Positions 10,879 to 21,768 are shown, counted from the first letter of the stretch. The stretch: 64,000 nt of DNA from Typhlomys cinereus (GCA_023101885.1 JALPQD010000830.1:1-64000); one strand, 5' to 3'. Numbers and translations: made by a program. The notes: generated from the sequence alone by a model not told the origin.

Positions 10879-12870
10879 GCAGAAGGAAAGGTTTGGGAGA
10901 AAATACAGCATGGTTCAGCAGCCTATGAATGTGAAGCCTCTGTGGAAAGCCTTAACCAGAAGTCACAGTACACCAGCAAGGAGAAATCTCCCACCCATGA
11001 GACACCTTGTCAATGTCAGGAGTGTGGGAAAACCTTCCATTCTAAGTCCATCCTCATTGAACATCAGAGAACAGCTCATATTGTACAGAGGCCCTATGAA
11101 TGTGCAGAATGCGGGAAAACTTTCCTCCGCAAGTCAGACCTCACTATGCACAGGACAACTCATACACATGAAAAGCTCTATGAATGTGAAGTCTGTGCAA
11201 AAACTTTTCTGTACAAGTTATCCCTTACTATCCATCGTAGAACTCACACAGGAGAAAAGCCCTACAAATGTAAGGAATGTGGGAAAGCCTTCTGCCGCAA
11301 GTCTCAGCTCAATGTGCATAGAAGAACTCACACAGGTGAGAAGCCCTATGAATGTGAAGACTGTGGGAAAGCGTACATTTCCAGGTCGGCCTTCAGGGTC
11401 CATCAGAGACTTCACCGAGGAATCAAACCCTATGAATGCAAAGAATGTGGGAAAGCTTGCGGTTACATGTCAGCCCTCATTGTCCATCAGAGGATTCACA
11501 CCGGCATAAAGCCCTATGAATGTAAGGAATGTGGGAAAGCTTTCAACTCCAAGTCGGATCTCACTGTCCATCACAGAACTCACACAGGAGAAAAGCCTTA
11601 TGCATGTAAAGACTGTGGGAAAGCCTTCTCCCGCAAGTGTCAGCTCACGCTGCATAGCAGGACTCACACAGGTGAGAAGCCTTATGAATGCACAGAATGT
11701 GGGAAAGCTTATATTTCTAAGTCAGCCCTCACTGTCCATCAGAGACTTCACGCAGGAGTAAAGCCCTATGAATGTGCAGAATGCGGGAAAGCTTACACGT
11801 CCAAGTCAGCCCTGAATGTACATCAGAGATTCCACACAGGAGTAGCAACGCCCTATGAATGCAAAGAATGTGGGAAAGCTTGCACTTGTACATCAACCCC
11901 CGTGGTACCTCAGAGTGTTCACCCAGAATTAAAGCCCTATCAATGTAAAGAATGTGACCAAACTTTCTACTCCATCTCGGATTTCATTGTACATTACAGA
12001 ACTCACACAGGAGAAAAGCCCTATGAATGTAAAGAATGTGGAGAAACTTTCCTCCACAGGTCAGAGCTGACTGTGCATAGGAGAGCTCATGCAGGCGACA
12101 GGCCTTATGAGTGCGAAGAATGTGGGAAAGATTTTTATTGCAAGTCACACCTCACTGAACATCAAAGAGATCACAGAAAAGTAAAGCCTTATGCATGCCT
12201 AGAATGCGGGAAATCTTTCATGTGGAAGGCCAACCTCACTGTACATCAGCGACGTCACACGGGAGAAAACCCCTATGAATGTAAAGAATGCGGTAAAGCT
12301 TTTCTACACAAGTCTGAGCTTACTACACATAGGAGAACACATAAAAGTGAGAAGTCATATGAATGTAAAGAATGTGGCAAAGCTTTCTACTTCAAGCATG
12401 CCCTCAGTACCCATGAGATGACTCACACAGGGGTAAAGCCCTATGAATGTAAAGAATGTGGGAAAACTTATGCCCGTAAGTGGATCTTAAGAGTACACCA
12501 TAGAACTCATACAGGTGAGAAGCCTTTTGAATGTAAAGAATGTGGAAAATCATTCACCTACAAGTCAAATCTCATTGTTCATCATAGAACTCATACTGGT
12601 GAAAGGCCTTATGAATGTAAAGAATGCAATAAAACTTTCCACTGGAAGGCACACCTAGATAAGCATTTTAAAACTCATACAGGTGAGAAGCCTTATCAAT
12701 GTACAGAATGCAATAAAACTTTCTTCCACAAGCATTCCTTAACGTACCATTACAGAATTCACACAGGTGAGAAGCCTTATGAATGTACAGAATGCAGTAA
12801 ACATTTCTTCCACAAGTCATCTCTCGCTTCACACCAGAAAACTCACAGAAGCGAAAAGTCTTGTGAATAA
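10879..12870 (+). CDS. KZNF gene A: C2H2 zinc-finger exon, 22 fingers
   Basis: The exon starts after acceptor 'tttgtctctag' (ending 10878), in phase 0 with GCA, and ends at TAA 12868-12870, giving 663 residues. The in-frame triplet before the start is TAG, so the frame cannot extend upstream without splicing. About 46 spacer residues precede the first finger. There are 22 tandem 28-residue C2H2 units with TGEKP-type linkers. Unit 11 is degenerate: the first zinc-binding His is Pro and an extra residue sits in the linker before it (TGVATP). The other 21 keep C2H2 ligands. Units 4-5 and 8-9 are near repeats of each other, a sign of internal expansion. Its role is presumably sequence-specific DNA binding in the nucleus. 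I cannot name an orthologue. The gene C exon lacks units 2-9. Confidence 0.92.
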   Translation, partial: AEGKVWEKIQHGSAAYECEASVESLNQKSQYTSKEKSPTHETPCQCQECGKTFHSKSILIEHQRTAHIVQRPYECAECGKTFLRKSDLTMHRTTHTHEKLYECEVCAKTFLYKLSLTIHRRTHTGEKPYKCKECGKAFCRKSQLNVHRRTHTGEKPYECEDCGKAYISRSAFRVHQRLHRGIKPYECKECGKACGYMSALIVHQRIHTGIKPYECKECGKAFNSKSDLTVHHRTHTGEKPYACKDCGKAFSRKCQLTLHSRTHTGEKPYECTECGKAYISKSALTVHQRLHAGVKPYECAECGKAYTSKSALNVHQRFHTGVATPYECKECGKACTCTSTPVVPQSVHPELKPYQCKECDQTFYSISDFIVHYRTHTGEKPYECKECGETFLHRSELTVHRRAHAGDRPYECEECGKDFYCKSHLTEHQRDHRKVKPYACLECGKSFMWKANLTVHQRRHTGENPYECKECGKAFLHKSELTTHRRTHKSEKSYECKECGKAFYFKHALSTHEMTHTGVKPYECKECGKTYARKWILRVHHRTHTGEKPFECKECGKSFTYKSNLIVHHRTHTGERPYECKECNKTFHWKAHLDKHFKTHTGEKPYQCTECNKTFFHKHSLTYHYRIHTGEKPYECTECSKHFFHKSSLASHQKTHRSEKSCE

Positions 12871-14025
12871 TTGCAATGAAGTGTTGCATTGCTAGTGAGA
12901 TCTCACTGGGCTTATGTAAATTCATACAATGTAGAAAATGCATGACTAAAGACTGTAGGAAAGAGCAGGGGATATTGCTCAGTGGGTGGAGTGCTTGCTG
13001 TGCAAGTGAAAGTACTGGAATCCAGATTCCTGTGTCCCACATACACTGCCTTGGTGGCCTAGCAGCCTGGCCAGAAGGCAGGATCTGGAAAGTCCCAAAA
13101 TGAATTGGCTAACCAGTCTGCCTCTGTAAGAAAGCTCCAGGTTTAGTTTGAAACCCAGACACCAAAGAAGTTGAGGACGAATCCAGGGTGATTCATGATA
13201 TCTATGGCAGTCCTCTGCATGCATGTACATCAACATGTGGGTAGACAAGCACATGTACCCATATACGTGAAAATAGAATTTTACAAAATAAATGTATTGT
13301 TATTCCCTAATTCCTAATTCACGTTAGGAGATAGTACACGGGAGTGATGTCTTACAAGTTGAGGCTATGTAGGAAACGTTTCATCATAATCATTTAATAT
13401 AAAAGAATTCCCATGAGCCCCCTAGGGATGGAAGGAATTCCAGGATGCCTTGATGTTTACATGACGTCTTCGAATGTGTATGGATGACACTGACAAACAC
13501 AAAGAACATGAGACCTTTGTACTGTAGCCTGGGAAAACATGAATGGGGAACTCCCTGTGCAGAACACAAGAAGCCCATCTAACTGCAAGTCTCTTTGTAA
13601 GTCGCTCGAGATAGAAATGTGGAGATTGTGACCAGTCTGTCCTCATTAGACATCAAGGTCTTGCATAAGAAATTCTTTCTGCATGTAATCAGGAAAGTCT
13701 TGTAGCATATCACAATGTGAACTGATACCGGAATACTCAGGACAGCTGAAACTCCTGTAATGTGAAGGACATAGGAAAACTGAAAAACAAGTCCGAACCG
13801 CAAAGCCAGAGTAGTGAGAGACCGTGGAAGAAATGACTTCTCCAAGTATACATCCATTACGAGCATACTTGGTTGCTTGTACAACTGATTCATGAAGACT
13901 TAGAAGATCAAGACTATCCTCAGCCATGGGGTAAGACACACCTTGTGAATGAAATTTCCATTTGAACTTGCTGGCCAAGTGGGTCAATGTGGAGTAGGAG
14001 TAAATTTAATCATTTCAAGATTAGG
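12871..14025 (+). other. Presumed 3' UTR and downstream flank of gene A
   Basis: Directly follows the stop codon. A SINE-like block spans about 12966-13290 with AATAAA near 13288, a possible polyadenylation signal. The stretch is the inverted counterpart of about 51050-52056 below gene C. No other coding exon is seen. Confidence 0.45.
12966..13292 (+). repeat. Old tRNA-type SINE (B2/ID-like)
   Basis: Starts 'ggggatattgctcagtgggt', like an ID/B2 promoter head, and ends 'ttacaaaataaatg'. Paralogous to about 51695-52010 on the other strand. Confidence 0.4.
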
Positions 14026-14190
14026 GCTGGCGAGGTAGCTCTGTGAGCAACGTGAGTTTCATCTCCAGGAGGCCACATGGTGGAGGGAGGAAATTGACTT
14101 CTGAAAGTTGTCCTTCGACCTGTATTCATGTGCCATGGGATATATGTTTCTCTGCCTGTTGTCCTTTTCTTCAAATAAAAAAAATCTTAC
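14025..14190 (+). repeat. B3/B2-like SINE
   Basis: 'tagggctggcgaggtagctc' head, 'ggccacatggtggagggagg' body, tail 'caaataaaaaaaatc'. The inverted counterpart is at about 50865-51045, so the insertion predates the A/C duplication. Confidence 0.55.
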
Positions 14191-14219
14191 AAGTTTTTAA
14201 AATACTTGTTTGAGTTCAT

Positions 14220-14600
14220 AGTGCAGAGCAACTTAAGCTCAGCTGTCCTTCCACCACGTGGTCCTCCAGCTCACACTCAGGTTGCTAAGAGTCCTTCAAC
14301 TTCCTTCACTTGATGATGCATGCTGCCAAGAGCGGAGGAGGTTATGGGTTTTGAGTCCAGTCTCTTAGCTGCAGCTTCCTGTGACCCCTGTGTGATACGA
14401 GACTGAAGACAGCCTTCAACTCTGAGCCTCTTTTCCCCCAGGAATGAATGTTTGTGGAAGGAAATTTGCACATGGAGAGATGAAGTTGTAAGTTGAGGCG
14501 CATCAGCAAACTCTGGCAGTATAGTCACAGTCTTATGACTTGGTTCTGCCATAAGATAGAGCAGATAGAACCTCCTACTTTATGAGAGACCACCAGTTAA
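14220..14600. repeat. Segment shared with 50440-50830 (inverted)
   Basis: No gene seen. The sequence around 'cataagatagagcag' and 'tatgagagaccaccagt' reappears reverse-complemented near 50470-50560. This marks the outer end of the large inverted duplication. Confidence 0.55.
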
Positions 14601-14706
14601 AGAGGAAGCTAGTGGTTTTCCGAGGGCTAGTGGAGACTACAGAAAAGGAAAGCTGAATTACAGAACCAAGATGTTTTTAGGGGGATCAGAAATTCAGGGT
14701 TACAGA

Positions 14707-14985
14707 CTGGAGAGATGGCTCGGTTTAAGGCTGTGTCTCATAAGCAGAAGAGCCTGAGTTCACATTCCAGGTCCCATGTGAAAATGCCTGGCGGAAATGG
14801 TGGTGGCCTGCACTTCTGGCCCTGGTGGGTGGATCCTGGGAAATCCCCAGAGCAAAGCAAGAAGGACTTAGAAGTAATCCAGGATGATTCTCTAAGTCAC
14901 CCTTGGTCCTCCACAGGGACACGCAGTGTACTCTGATACACACATGCATACATAAATAAATGAATAAAATTAAATTTAGAAAAAA
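14707..14985 (+). repeat. SINE-2 copy
   Basis: 'gactggagagatggctcgg' head, 'gcctgcacttctggccctgg' body, 'tccacagggacacgcagtg', then AATAAATGAATAAAATTAAA tail. Confidence 0.7.
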
Positions 14986-15609
14986 TTCAGAATTACTTTA
15001 ATCTTCATAGTAAATCTGAGGCCAGCTTGGGCTATGTTACACTTCATCCCAAAAAATAGTAAAAGTGATATATTTTCCACAGGTATTGCCAAGAAGCACC
15101 CTCTGCTTTTTCCTTGTAACTCAGTGGCCAGTGCTCAATACCTGCAGTTGCTCTGTCCCCAGGGAAAACCCAGCCTGCTAGGGCTCTGCCCCAGGTTGGC
15201 GTAGGAAGATGCTCCTGCTGGACAGGGCAGCTGCTGTGCTACTGAATCACATTACAGACCGCCAGCCAGCTCTTCAGAGGGGTGGGGGAAGCAGAGGAGT
15301 GAGGGGATGAACCTACCTTCCAAGCTTTGTCTTGTGCCCTAACGGGCCTGCTGGTCACTCTGCCCTTATTGTTATCCTTTTTTCTCTCTCTCTGTTTTTC
15401 AGGACCTGTACATCTGCATATTTTTGAGATTCTTCAGGGATCACCTTATGCTCCAAGGGATCTGGCTGGATGCAGGGACCTGCGAGAGGACACAGATTCA
15501 GACTTTCTGAATATATTCTCTGACCTCACAGACAGGCTGCGGGGAATCCTGTGCGGGAGACTGAGGCTGGGCCAGGGAGGCAGGGAGGTTGTTGGTGCCT
15601 AGGTGCCTA
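14986..15609. other. Intergenic, no gene supported
   Basis: A short B4/B1-like tail ('gaggccagcttgggctatg') lies near 15018-15055. The rest is unrecognised. An open frame at 15327-15602 begins in a pyrimidine-rich tract and has no known domain. Confidence 0.4.
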
Positions 15610-15742
15610 CCAAGTGCTGGTCCATATATTCTGGGCTCCTGATGGTTCAGGCCACTAATCCCAGCCATCTGGGAGGCCCAGGCAGGAAGATGTGAGTTCC
15701 ACTTTAGCCTGGCCTACAAAGACAGACCCTTTCTTAAAAAAT
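15610..15742 (+). repeat. B1-like (7SL-derived) SINE
   Basis: Contains 'aatcccagccatctgggagg' and 'gcaggaagatgtgagttcc', a B1-type body, and ends in AAAAAATAATAAAAC. Confidence 0.55.
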
Positions 15743-15749
15743 AATAAAA

Positions 15750-16030
15750 CTCTGCACTCGAGATGGCATACTGAGTAAAGATACCTGTGTGCATACCTTG
15801 GCCACCTCGGTTCCATCCCACAAATGCCCCTTTGGGAAGATGCCCTCTGACCTTCACATGCCCATCATCGGATATGCACCTGTTCTTTCTCTCTTCCCAA
15901 AGTATTTTAAAATAAAAAACCATGGACATGGTTCAGTGGTATGAGACTCTGCTAGCACGCATGCAGAGATCCTTAGTTCTGTCTCCAGTTACACACATAC
16001 ATACACACAAACATACACACACACACAGTT
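15750..16030 (+). repeat. Tandem B2-like and ID-like SINE fragments
   Basis: First a B2-like unit (15750-15920: 'cgagatggcatactgagtaaag' to 'aaataaaaaacc'), then an ID-like head ('atggttcagtggtatgagac') with a CA tail near 16000-16030. Confidence 0.4.
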
Positions 16031-16289
16031 GAGTGAATTGTCTCCACGAGCTGACCATCAAGGAAGTGGGATGGTGAGATGCTGGAAATCAGAATACCAT
16101 CCCATTTCCTGGACTTAAGGAAATGCCCCTGGAGAAACCGGTGGGAGGAATCACTAGGGAAAGATGAGCCAATGACAGAGGAAAAGGATGGTCCTCACAG
16201 GCTTAGACTCAGAATCAGGCAGCTGCTGAGATTCCAAGAGATATTAATGATAGATCAGAGAGACAGCAAGTCACAGGCATATGCAGGGC

Positions 16290-16960
16290 AGTGGCCAGCA
16301 TTAACCCCGCCCCCCGCCCCCCGCCCCCCCCCCCGCGCCCGTCCCGCGTCCCCTGCTCCGCACACCGCCGCAGGCTCTAGGCCAGAGCAGAGGGTCAGCG
16401 TGAATGTCTATATGGTGGAGGCGACATGGGGCGACGCGGGGAACGCAGCTGGGCTCAGCCCCGGGAGTCTTGGTCACTGCAACGGGCTGCTGCTGCATCC
16501 TGGGAACCGTTTTGATTCCCACACAGTGCACTTTTCCCACGGAAACGCGGCAGTCGTCATGAAGCCATGGATTGGTGACATCCACTGTCACTCAGGATAG
16601 AAACCTATCTTGTCCAATCAGATGCCCAGGCAGACGCGGGGGCGGATCCCGCAGTGCCGCAGGCTGTTTTCTCTGTGCCGGCACCGCTCATGCCATCTTG
16701 GGTAGGTCGCTGTCTCCCCAGCGCCCTGGAGACCCCGTGATCTCAGCTTGTGATCCCAGCTCCGGCTCGTGTCGTCCTGTGGCGCGCGGCTGCGGGGACG
16801 TGGGATGTCGGGCGATCGGGCCGTGGTGAGTGCGGCACCCCGCGGGGCGTGGTCGCTGTGTGCTCCAGGCGGTCAAAGCTTGGAGATTTGAACCCCAGCT
16901 CTGACCTGGAGTGGGCAGCAGCGCCCAGCCAGGGAGGGACGCCGGGCGTGTGGCTTCTGG
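16290..16960 (+). promoter_or_regulatory. CpG-island promoter of KZNF gene B
   Basis: GC- and CpG-rich block around exon 1. It has a CCAAT box ('tgtccaatcag', about 16613), a 'gccatcttggg' stretch at about 16690 that matches the reverse of the YY1 core AAGATGGC often found near KZNF start sites, and clear similarity to the gene C promoter (63333-63560, reverse strand), including 'gataaaacctat'-like and 'cgcagtgccgcaggc' blocks. A C-run tract at 16307-16340 could form a G-quadruplex on the minus strand. No transcript data, so the start site is inferred. Confidence 0.7.
16805..16825 (+). CDS. KZNF gene B: coding exon 1
   Basis: ATG at 16805 followed by S-G-D-R-A-V and donor 'gtgagtgcgg' at 16826. 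It exits in phase 0 and matches the KRAB-A exon at 18408. Gene C's exon 1 has the same 21-nt length and reads M-A-G-D-R-A-V. A seven-residue first exon is usual for KZNF genes. Confidence 0.75.
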
Positions 16961-17054
16961 ACCTGCACAGTTGCTCAGTGCTCCACAGCCAGCCCCAGAG
17001 CCTTTCATTGTGTTGTTCATGGTTGGCAGATTTCACTTGTTTTTCTCTTTTGGA

Positions 17055-17305
17055 TCTGCATGTGTGTGCATACGCAGAGGGCACTTTGGGTGTCCCTGTG
17101 GAGGCCCAAGGGTGACATCAGTAATCATCCTGCATTGCTCCACCTCCTGTTCTGGGATGTCCCAGGCTCAGACCTCCAGGGCCAGAATTTCAGGCTACTG
17201 CCATATATGCCCACATTTTTATATGGGTCTGGGAATCCGAATTCAGGTCCTTTTGTTTGTGAAGCAAAGACTTTAACCCCTCGGCCATCTATCTCCCCAG
17301 CCCTC
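17055..17305 (-). repeat. SINE-2 copy (gene B intron 1)
   Basis: 'gagggcactttgggtgtccctg' through 'catctatctccccagccctc'. The paralogue at 43200-43745 carries a later SINE-1 inside it. Confidence 0.6.
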
Positions 17306-17394
17306 ATGTTATTTTATATGCTTTGCTTTACATGTGCCTTTCACTTGTTTTCCCTGGAAATCTCTTCAATCAGACTTACTTTTTTTTTTAAAGA

Positions 17395-17672
17395 TAACTT
17401 TATTTTTTGTAGTTTATTTATTTTGCATGTGTGTGTCAAAGGGTACTTACTTTATGTCTTTATGTAGGACCAGGCTGACTTTGGAATCATCCTGAATTGC
17501 TCCTACCTTCCTTCTGCTTCACTCTGGGTTTCTGGAGCTCTGCCCGCCAGGGCCAGAAGTGGACTCTGCTGCTGTTTCCACCTTTTGTTTTTGCGTGCAA
17601 CTGGATTCTAACTCAGGACGTTCTGCTTGGGAGACAAGAGTCTTAACCTCTCAGCCATCTCATGAGCCCCTA
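17395..17672 (-). repeat. SINE-2 copy (gene B intron 1)
   Basis: 'gtgtgtgtcaaagggtac' to 'ctcagccatctcatgagccc'. Shared with the D copy at 43835-44108. Confidence 0.6.
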
Positions 17673-17783
17673 ATCAATCATCCTTGAATCACTAACACAC
17701 AAGTATATTTTTTCTTTCTCCCATAGTACATAATCAAATCAAGCTACACCTTGAATGGAACACTGGTTAAGAAACACACACAG

Positions 17784-18290
17784 AACTAGGCCAGCCTAAT
17801 CTCTCCCCATCCTGGAGTTCAGGGACATTTGCGGAAGAGGGGGCGGTAAGATTGTAAGAGCAAAAGGATGGGAGGAGCAACGATTTGCAAGATTCTCAAC
17901 AATAGTTGGGGCCAAAGCAATCATAATGGGACTTTGCATGCCCTGCGCAATGTCCAGCGCACTGTTGCCCTCATAAAGTCTAGCATCTGTTAAGGGCACC
18001 GAGACCCCTGGAAGCAAGGGATTGACAGCCATAGTAGTGATCTTATGCTTAAGGGGAACAAGAGAAAGGGCTTATGGAAATGCCACTGGGTCCTTATATG
18101 TCATCGGAGAGGAGGACCCAGTGGAGAGTTAGGCGTACACAATAAAGGACTCTCTGGGAATTGGGGGGGAGGCACTGGGGGAAGGGGAGGGGGAGGAGGG
18201 GGTTCGGGGGGAGGACGGGGGAGGGAGGGAACTGGTAAAAAATTTTAAAATGTATAATTAAATTTTTAATAAAAAAAAGGAAAAAAAAAA
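17784..18290 (+). mobile_element. L1-type 3' end inserted in gene B intron 1
   Basis: A 5'-truncated L1-like 3' UTR (G-runs at 18160-18230, tail AATAAAAAAAAGG plus A-run). The target sequence 'aagaaacacacaca' occurs at both edges (about 17769-17783 and 18291-18304). The paralogous D copy has this motif once at about 44210 with no insertion, so L1 landed after the B/D duplication. Confidence 0.75.
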
Positions 18291-18291
18291 G

Positions 18292-18347
<56 letters not shown>
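18291..18347. repeat. (AC)n microsatellite
   Basis: About 50 bp of uninterrupted AC repeats next to the L1 tail. The paralogous site in D (44217-44236) has a much shorter run. Confidence 0.9.
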
Positions 18348-18350
<3 letters not shown>

Positions 18351-18407
18351 GCCATTTTCTGTTCTTGGGACCGAATGCTTAGGTTGATAAGAAATGTATC
18401 ATTGCAG

Positions 18408-18534
18408 GCATTGATATCATTTGAGGATGTATCTGTGGACTTCACCCAGCAGGAGTGGCAGCAGCTGGACGCTGCTCAGAGGACCCTCTACAGGGTCATG
18501 ATGCTGGAGAACTACAGCAGCCTGCTGTTCTTGG
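18408..18534 (+). CDS. KZNF gene B: KRAB-A exon
   Basis: A 127-nt exon, the canonical KRAB-A length, from acceptor 'atcattgcag' (ending 18407) to donor 'gtgagt' (18535). Phase 0 in, phase 1 out. It encodes A-L-I-S-F-E-D-V with D-V intact, then Q-Q-E-W where most KRAB-A boxes have E-E-W, and R-V-M-M-L-E instead of R-D-V-M-L-E. M-L-E is kept. These are residues in or next to the KAP1-contacting surface, so repression could be weaker. Downstream the KRAB-B exon starts with a stop, so the spliced product would be a KRAB-A-only peptide of about 51 residues. Confidence 0.8.
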
Positions 18535-20609
18535 GTGAGTCTCACCCCACTGTAACTTTCATAGCAATTCCACTCTTCTTGTCAGTACCTGTGGGAACTA
18601 TATCTGACTTCGACTCCTATTTTTTGAGACAGAGTATAACATAGCTTGTGCTGGCCTCAGACTCACTATCTAGATGAAGGTAGCCCCAAATTTCTGATCT
18701 TCTTATTTCCACTTCATGAATTGTAGCACGGTGCTGAGGATTGTACAGAGGAGTTTTTGCATGCTAGTCTAGCTGTCTGCCAGCTGAGCTACATTCTGTT
18801 CTGTTTTGCTAGCTCTTGATACTGTTTTGACGTTTTCTTTCTCAACTAACTAATGGTAAGCCACACCATAATGTCAAACAGTGTGGCTTGCCGTGCTTGT
18901 GTATAACCTGAAATCGTCCGATGCAGGTAATTGATGGGACTGTTCCTTAGACATTACTTGTTTCTATTTGGAATACTTAAAATCTTTTTGGTAAGTATTT
19001 TTAAATACTCAATTTCCATGAGCCAAGAATTCCCTACTGCAGTATGAAAGGTAAATTAATTGTCCTTTCCAAAAGTGCATCCTGTAAATACTAACCATCC
19101 TTGTTTGTCTTTCTCTCCTCTGTTTCTTTCCAGCATTCTGGTAACCACTGCTTCATCTGCTTGCATCCTACTGAACACATGGAGGATGCTAGTTTTCTGT
19201 CTGATGTTTTTAACTTATGTCTTCTGTCCTTCCTGGGGAGATAGAGAAGGGGTCTGTTTGCCTCAAACATGGAGAATCACCGGTCCAGTTAAAACTTCCC
19301 ATGTTTCCACTTGGCTAATGAAAAGGTTATTGAGGACATTTAGAGTGTAAAGGTGACTCACAAACACTTTTTACCACTGCAAACCCCCAAACCTGCTGAA
19401 TTTTCCCCTCTGTGCCTCATGCAGGCACAGCGGGGAGTTCTGACTGGAATGTCAGCTGGGAGGGTTCGTGGCGATGTTCTTGTGGCTGTTCTCAGCGCAT
19501 CATGACCATCATAGATGGGGCTGTGTGCTTCATCTCTGTGACTGGGGGCCAGGGTCTTCTCCTGCAGGCCCACCCAGCTGTGCTTCATGGAGATGCCATG
19601 TTTATTTCATCCCAAGAAAGTAGTTGCAATACAACGTCAGAATGCTCTCTAGTTCTGTCCTTGTCACTGCAAATGAAGGGACTTCCATATGTTTTAATAT
19701 GTGAGCATGTTCAGTTCCTTGTATAGGTCCATGTTCTTTGCCTATTCCCCTGTTGAGGAACACAATATGTTGATCATTCATCTTGGCTTTTGTGAGCAGC
19801 AATGCAATTTACAGGAGCCTGCAGACTTCTGTGTCAAATCCTGGTTTCATTTCAGTGAATATCCATAGGTAGCAGTGATAACATAACAGATTCTGTACTT
19901 AGGTTTCGTTGCTGAGCTTGCCTCAGGGTCTCCCGTTACCAGGCTGCCCCCATTCTCTATCTGTGTATACTCAAGGTGGACCTTGAAACGCTGGTCTATC
20001 TGCTGAGTGCTGAGGTGACAGATAATGTCCTACCTTTCCTGACTTACTCATGTAGCTGTTCTCATTGGTTTATGAGCTTTTCAGTGTTATCTTGTGTATT
20101 ATGGATCCCCCTGTCCTAACATCAGTGCATTCATACCTTGTTGTGATTTTGATTGGCATTTCCCTGACGCTTAGGGGTAGTGACCTATTGTTCATACATT
20201 TAGAGGCTATTTCTGTTTTTGTTGGATAAATGTGTGTTCAGATTGTTTTGTGGTTGTCATCAGATCGTGAGCTCTGTGCTGTTTCGGTGAGTACCTGTGG
20301 GTGAACCTGTGTTGGAGGTCTTTGTCTGTTCTAGAACTTGATCTTGCTGGAGAAGTTTGCCAGTATGTTCTCATTCTTAGTTGGTTCTGTTGCATTGCCT
20401 GCATTTCTGTGCAGATGATCTTGAGTTGGTGTAATCACGCATGCTGCCTTTTGCCTCTGTTGCTGTGCTGTTGCAGCCATCGGTCCGCTTGTCCTTTGCC
20501 CTCCCTCCCCACGTGTCTCCTGTGAATTCCAGGAGCTGTCAGGCCCGACATACAAAGGTTTGATGCACTTTCAGTCTTTTTCTTACTTCTTTTAATTCTT
20601 TATCTGGTC

Positions 20610-20762
20610 ACATGTTGACGCATGTGCTTGCCAGTATATATGCATGTAAGGGTCGGAGAACAACTTGTGGGAGTTGGTTCTTTTCATTTGTCTTGTGGGG
20701 TCTGAAGAAGGAGCTCAGGTCGTGAGAATTGACAGGAAGCTCCTGACAATAGCTAAGCCAGT
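20610..20762 (-). repeat. B3/B2-like SINE
   Basis: 'gacgcatgtgcttgccagta', 'gagaacaacttgtgggagtt', 'gagctcaggtcgtgagaatt'. Shared with the D copy (46215-46390). Confidence 0.5.
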
Positions 20763-21254
20763 GAGAAAATCCATTTCCTTTGACACTCTGAATTTTTGAG
20801 TTTCATTTAATTTTTAGTTGATTTCTGCACATGGTTGGAGGAAGGATCCCTTTCCTCATCCTGTGCATCCCTATTTTTCTCAGTATGATTTGTGGCAGAG
20901 AACAAGCACCTGTCAGGGCAAACTATCTTCGAGGCCTCCTGGAGTCAAGGAGACACAGGAGTGGCTGACGCCCCCACCTCCCTTCTTGCCCATGTCCCCG
21001 TCACCCCTGACCTTCCTGATGTTTCTACCTGCTGTTAATGCCACGGACTAGTGACCAAGTTCGCAGCACCTGGTCTGTGGACATGTTTTAAATCCTCAGG
21101 ACACCACTGAATATGCTTAGGTTTATTTTTGTGTATCTGTTTCGTTCCGTTATGTGTAGCTTTTTGTGACAGTCCTGTTCTGTTTTGGTTATTAGCCCTT
21201 TGTACGGAATTTTAAATGTAGGTACCACAATATCTTCAGGTGCATGCCTTTCAA

Positions 21255-21435
21255 AAATGTATTTATTGATTTCTTACTAATGTGTGAGGCTTGCCACGTT
21301 GTGCCATGAATGTGAGTCAGAGGACAACTTTGTGGAGTTGATCCTCTTCGTTTGCAGTATATCTCAGGATCATACTCACATTGTCAGGCTTGTATCCCAA
21401 GAATTTTTACCCACTGACCCATCTTCGTGACCCTA
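21255..21435 (-). repeat. B3/B2-like SINE (old)
   Basis: 'agtcagaggacaactttgtgg' and 'gacccatcttcgtgaccc' are the diagnostic blocks. Confidence 0.45.
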
Positions 21436-21564
21436 GATTTATACTATTTATCAAGATTTTGGAGACACTTTGAGATCTCTGGTGTTTAACACTTTGTTGA
21501 AGATCACTGTTTTTCTGTTTCTGTGGAGGAGATCATAGGTTTTTAACATGAGGATTTTCAGCTG

Positions 21565-21768
21565 GTGAAGTAATTGAGTGGGTCAGGCCCCTGCCAATTA
21601 ACCTGGAGACCTGAGTTCTATCCCCGAAGCCCCGGTGGTGGAAGGAGAGAACTGACTTCTGAAAGTTGTCCTCTGACCTCCACCGGAGTCTCATGGTATG
21701 CAAATATACATATGTGTTCCTTTATTCCTCCCTTTCTTTTTCTCTCTTCCTAATAAATAGTTTTAGAA
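21565..21768 (+). repeat. B3/B2-like SINE
   Basis: 'gtaattgagtgggtcaggcc' head, 'gaactgacttctgaaagttg' body and AATAAATAG tail. Confidence 0.5.

Noticed and set aside
10910..11509. 199-codon frame within the gene A finger exon
   Set aside because: Out-of-frame shadow of the C2H2 array; the repeat structure of fingers makes long alternative frames. The same applies to 11516-11761 and 52182-52409.
15327..15602. Possible small secreted protein with a hydrophobic start
   Set aside because: The hydrophobic part is translated pyrimidine tract before an AG, probably non-coding. No homology recognised.
16079..16600. 173-codon open frame upstream of gene B exon 1
   Set aside because: It runs through SINE flank, the C-rich tract and the promoter, has no known domain, and its proline/arginine stretch comes from the GC run.
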